Assembly (NCBI RefSeq): GCF_001886735.1
Contig: NZ_CP018076.1
Coordinates: forward strand, 2,418,001-2,482,000
DNA length: 64,000 nt
Source of the DNA: Sulfitobacter alexandrii
GTDB taxonomy: Bacteria > Pseudomonadota > Alphaproteobacteria > Rhodobacterales > Rhodobacteraceae
Reading direction: 5' to 3'
Shown here: in pieces, positions 61,206 to 64,000 of the stretch
How positions within the stretch are numbered: position 1 is the stretch's first letter
Layout of the letters: each line of letters begins with the position of its first letter
Position numbers and translations under genes: made by a program
Notes under the pieces: model-generated
The model's database searches: none
The model's input: only the letters and a program-made list of their open reading frames with translations
Told to the model about the DNA's origin: nothing

Positions 61206-62800
61206 AGCGCTTTGCGGCCCTCTTCAACACCATCGACCAAAGCACCAAGATCACGGTGAAGGTTACCGCGCTGGCTGAGTATTTCAGCGTGGCATCGGAC
61301 GAGGACCGGCTGTGGACCGTGGCGCTTTTCTCGGGTCGCCGGCCCAAGCGTGCGGTCACCACCACGCGGCTTCGGGAATGGGCGGCCGAGGTCGCGGAGA
61401 TCCCCCTATGGCTTTTCGAGGACAGCTACGCCATCGTCGGCGACCTCGCCGAGACCATCGCGCTGGTGCTGCCGCCCAACCGGTCGACCGAGGATCGTTC
61501 GCTGACGCACTGGATCACCGAGTTGCGCTCCCTCGCGCAGCTGGAGGAGGCGGAGCGCAAGGCGTTCGTCATGTCAGCCTGGCAGGCTCTCGGGGGGACG
61601 GAGCGGTTCCTGTTCAACAAGCTCATCACCGGGGGGTTCCGGGTCGGGGTCAGTCAGAAGCTCATGACCCGTGCGCTGGCCCAGGCGACGGACAAGCCCG
61701 AGACGGAACTGGCCCACCGGCTGATGGGCAACTGGCACCCTGATGACACCACGTGGCATGCGTTGATCGAGGCGGAGGACGCCTCTGCCGACGCGTCCCG
61801 CCCCTACCCTTTCTACCTCGCCTATGCGCTGGAGGACGGCCCCGAAACCTTGGGCGAGCCGGCCCCATGGCGCGCGGAGTGGAAGTGGGACGGCATTCGC
61901 GGCCAGCTCATCCTGCGCGACGGCGACTACTATGTCTGGTCACGGGGCGAGGAATTGATGACCGACCGGTTTCCGGAACTCGCCCGCGCGATCGATCACC
62001 TGCCCTCCGGCACGGTGCTGGACGGGGAATTGCTGGTCTGGCTTCCCGACAGTGATGCGCCCTCGACCTTCAATGCGCTCCAGGCCCGGATCGGCCGCAA
62101 GACCGTGCCGAAGAAGCTGCTGCGCGAGGCGCCCGTGGTCCTGCATGCCTATGACCTGCTGGAATGGCAGGGCGAGGACATACGCCACCGGCCTTTCGCG
62201 GAGCGTCGCAGGATGCTGGAAGACGCCTGCGCCGACCTGCCGCCGGATGCGCCCATTCGCCTGTCCCCGCAGATCCCCTTCGACACCTGGCAGGAACTGG
62301 CGGAACGCCGCGCCACCGCGCGGGAGGCTCAGGCCGAGGGACTGATGCTGAAACGGGCGGAAAGCCCCTACCTCGCCGGACGCAAGAAGGGCGACTGGTG
62401 GAAGTGGAAGCTGGACCCGCTGACCATCGACGCGGTCATGATCTATGCGCAGTCGGGATCCGGCCGCCGCGCAAACCTGTTCACCGATTTCACCTTTGCC
62501 GTCTGGAACGGCAATGACCTCGTGCCTTTCACCAAGGCCTATTCGGGCCTGACGGACGCCGAGTTTCGCCAGATCACCGCCTGGGTCCGCAAGAACACGC
62601 TGGAACGGTTCGGCCCGGTGCGCCGCGTCACCCCGCACCACGTTTTCGAGATCGCCTTTGAAGGCATCCAACCCAGCCCAAGGCACAAATCCGGCGTGGC
62701 CCTGCGGTTTCCACGCATGAAGCGCTGGCGCAAGGACAAGCCCCTGCAGGAAGCGAACACACTGGACGACCTGAACGAGATGCTGCGCCAATATGGATGA
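61202..62800 (+). CDS. ATP-dependent DNA ligase (ligase-associated damage response type)
   Basis: A 532-residue ATP-dependent ligase with N-terminal DNA-binding domain (about 1-210), adenylation domain with nucleophile Lys228 in EWKWDGIRGQL, and OB-fold C-terminus (DFTFAVWNGNDLVPFTKAY). Motif III region HAYDLLEWQGEDIR and LMLKRAESPYLAGRKKGDWWKWK (motif V, K-x-K) are intact. This type (often called LigB/Lig-associated, or cisplatin-type) is accessory to NAD+-dependent LigA. Ku and LigD are not adjacent, so it is not classical NHEJ. Confidence 0.94.
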   Translation: MKRFAALFNTIDQSTKITVKVTALAEYFSVASDEDRLWTVALFSGRRPKRAVTTTRLREWAAEVAEIPLWLFEDSYAIVGDLAETIALVLPPNRSTEDRSLTHWITELRSLAQLEEAERKAFVMSAWQALGGTERFLFNKLITGGFRVGVSQKLMTRALAQATDKPETELAHRLMGNWHPDDTTWHALIEAEDASADASRPYPFYLAYALEDGPETLGEPAPWRAEWKWDGIRGQLILRDGDYYVWSRGEELMTDRFPELARAIDHLPSGTVLDGELLVWLPDSDAPSTFNALQARIGRKTVPKKLLREAPVVLHAYDLLEWQGEDIRHRPFAERRRMLEDACADLPPDAPIRLSPQIPFDTWQELAERRATAREAQAEGLMLKRAESPYLAGRKKGDWWKWKLDPLTIDAVMIYAQSGSGRRANLFTDFTFAVWNGNDLVPFTKAYSGLTDAEFRQITAWVRKNTLERFGPVRRVTPHHVFEIAFEGIQPSPRHKSGVALRFPRMKRWRKDKPLQEANTLDDLNEMLRQYG

Positions 62801-63551
62801 GACCCCCGAAACCTCCTCGACCCCCGCGCGGCTGCGGCGCAGGCTGATCGACCTCACCCTCTGGGTCCGCCGGAACGCGGAACTGGGCACCCTGCTGTTC
62901 ACCGCGGCGGCAATCGCGGCGATCTGGGGCTTTGCCGAACTGGCGGGCGAGGTTGTCGAAGGGGGCACCCAGAGCATCGACAGGTCGCTCCTCCTGCTTC
63001 TGCGGACGCCCGGTGACCTGACCGATCCGATCGGCCCGCCCTATCTGGAGGAGATCGGCCGCGACATGACTGCGCTCGGAGGTGTCGCCGTGCTGAGCCT
63101 CGCCACCTGCGTGGCGGCGGGCTTCTTCGCCATCCTCAGGAGCTACGGCACCATGCTCTACGTCTTTGCCGCGACCGGCGGCGGGATCGTTTTCTCGACC
63201 GTGTTCAAGCAGCTGTTCGACCGGGCGCGACCCGATCTCGTGCCGCACGGATCGATGGTCTATACCGCCAGCTTTCCCTCCGGGCATTCGATGATGGCGG
63301 CGGTGGTCTATCTGACGCTTGGCGCGCTGATCGCGCGGGTGCTGCCGCAGAGGCGCCTGAAAGTCTACGTCCTGAGCGTGGCAATGCTGGTGACCGTCGT
63401 GGTGGGCGTCAGCCGCGTCTACCTTGGCGTTCACTGGCCGACGGACGTGCTGGCGGGCTGGCTGGTCGGGGCGGCTTGGGCCATCGCCTGCCTGCTCGTC
63501 GCCCGCCACCTGGCCGACAGGGGCCATGTGGCGCGCGAAAACGCGGATTGA
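62793..63551 (+). CDS. PAP2 family phosphatase
   Basis: A 252-residue membrane phosphatase. The three PAP2 motifs are visible: KQLFDRARPDL (KxxxxxxRP), PSGHSMMAAVVY (PSGH) and SRVYLGVHWPTDVLAGWLVG (SRxxxxxHxxxD). Five or six helices are expected, with the active site on the periplasmic side. Substrates may be phosphatidate, phosphatidylglycerophosphate or undecaprenyl pyrophosphate. It overlaps the ligase gene by 8 bases, though no functional link is obvious. Confidence 0.92.
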   Translation: MDETPETSSTPARLRRRLIDLTLWVRRNAELGTLLFTAAAIAAIWGFAELAGEVVEGGTQSIDRSLLLLLRTPGDLTDPIGPPYLEEIGRDMTALGGVAVLSLATCVAAGFFAILRSYGTMLYVFAATGGGIVFSTVFKQLFDRARPDLVPHGSMVYTASFPSGHSMMAAVVYLTLGALIARVLPQRRLKVYVLSVAMLVTVVVGVSRVYLGVHWPTDVLAGWLVGAAWAIACLLVARHLADRGHVARENAD

Positions 63552-63625
63552 CGCCGCGACCGCTGCACCTTGCGCCACGGCGCGACGGGACCTAGATGTC
63601 CCTTGATACACAAGAAAGGTCCGCC

Positions 63626-64000
63626 ATGTTCCAGCTTCCCCATCCCGTCCGTGACGCCAATGCCACCAGCGGCAACAAGAACCTGGGAGACCTGCCGGAA
63701 TGGGACCTGAGCGACCTCTACACCGGCGAGGATGCGCCGGAGCTCAAGCGTGACCTCGACTGGCTGGAGGAAGCCTGCGCGAGTTTCGCGGCCGACTACG
63801 AGGGCAAGCTGGCGGATCTGGACGCCGCGGGTCTGCTGGACTGCATCCTGCGCAACGAGAAGATCAATCAGGTCGCCGGGCGGATCATGTCCTTTGCCGG
63901 GCTGCGCTACTACCAGCTGACCACCGACGCGGGCCGGGCCAAGTTCATGTCCGACCTGCAGGAAAAGATCACGAATTTCACGACGCCGCTGGTCTTTTTC
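63626..64000 (+). CDS. pepF: M3 family oligoendopeptidase F, N-terminal part (3' end outside window)
   Basis: The frame is open from ATG 63626 to the window edge, 125 codons. The start region LGDLPEWDLSDLYTGEDAPELKRDL (residues 21-45, cited by position) is typical of PepF-type M3 metallopeptidases, which degrade short peptides in the cytoplasm. The zinc site HExxH lies beyond the window. AAAGG sits at the right distance before the ATG. Confidence 0.88.
   Translation, partial: MFQLPHPVRDANATSGNKNLGDLPEWDLSDLYTGEDAPELKRDLDWLEEACASFAADYEGKLADLDAAGLLDCILRNEKINQVAGRIMSFAGLRYYQLTTDAGRAKFMSDLQEKITNFTTPLVFF

Noticed and set aside
1..64000. CRISPR arrays, insertion sequences, integrases or prophage genes
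   Set aside because: No regularly spaced short repeats, transposase, integrase or phage structural frames were seen, and codon use is even across the window.

Overview
This 64 kb window is a chromosomal segment of a GC-rich alphaproteobacterium, most likely Rhodobacterales (Roseobacter group). That placement is inferred from the gene families, codon use and neighbourhoods (CarD beside a 7Fe ferredoxin, S4 protein and helicase; split his genes; cobT/cobS pair; ligase-associated exonuclease with an ATP-dependent ligase); no 16S gene is present. There is no prophage, insertion sequence or CRISPR array. Nearly all genes have the same high-GC codon use.

Layout. 1-4.7 kb: 3' end of acs, a Ktr/Trk-type K+ channel pair, a small ATPase, a DUF992 protein and a flavin reductase. 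4.7-10.7 kb: tamB-tamA, an outer-membrane translocation pair; TamB carries six tandem repeats of about 60 residues. 10.9-15.3 kb: a tightly coupled six-gene operon joining an FtsX/MacB-type ABC exporter pair to a divergent ZnuA-like protein, a DUF4198 protein and two further exported or anchored proteins; I consider it the best candidate for an undescribed (metal-related) system. 15.4-18.5 kb: a cobalamin riboswitch driving a BtuFCD-like importer. 18.6-26.7 kb: an oligopeptide ABC importer (fused ATPases) with an RpiR regulator and two self-processing hydrolases (DmpA-like and C45), apparently a peptide or amide scavenging unit.

26.8-36 kb: tRNA-Leu(GAG), a peptidoglycan-binding protein, a FrnE-like DsbA protein, an MBL hydrolase, lipB, ctaD, a frameshifted PEBP-like gene, a MAPEG protein, tRNA-Gly(GCC), a response regulator with a degenerate GGDEF-like output and a stand-alone AsnC ligand domain. 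36-40.6 kb: hisB-hisH and hisA-hisF-hisE split by two opposite-strand genes. 40.6-46 kb: a CoA-binding protein, an intergenic small-RNA candidate, a zinc-ribbon gene apparently starting at CTG, rlmB, tRNA-Tyr(GTA), a glycosyltransferase-like protein and metY.

46-64 kb: a 1046-residue PilM/GspC-like membrane protein, an Lrp regulator with a Kef-type antiporter, divergent cobT and cobS, carD, fdxA, an S4 RNA-binding protein, a long SUV3-like helicase, a TPR protein, an SCP2 protein, a lysophospholipase-like hydrolase, a DNA-repair pair (MBL exonuclease and ATP-dependent ligase), a PAP2 phosphatase and the 5' end of an M3 oligoendopeptidase. Most genes are housekeeping. The accessory interest lies in the metal-type ABC operon, the peptide/Ntn-hydrolase operon, the intergenic RNA candidate and several start-codon or frameshift irregularities.
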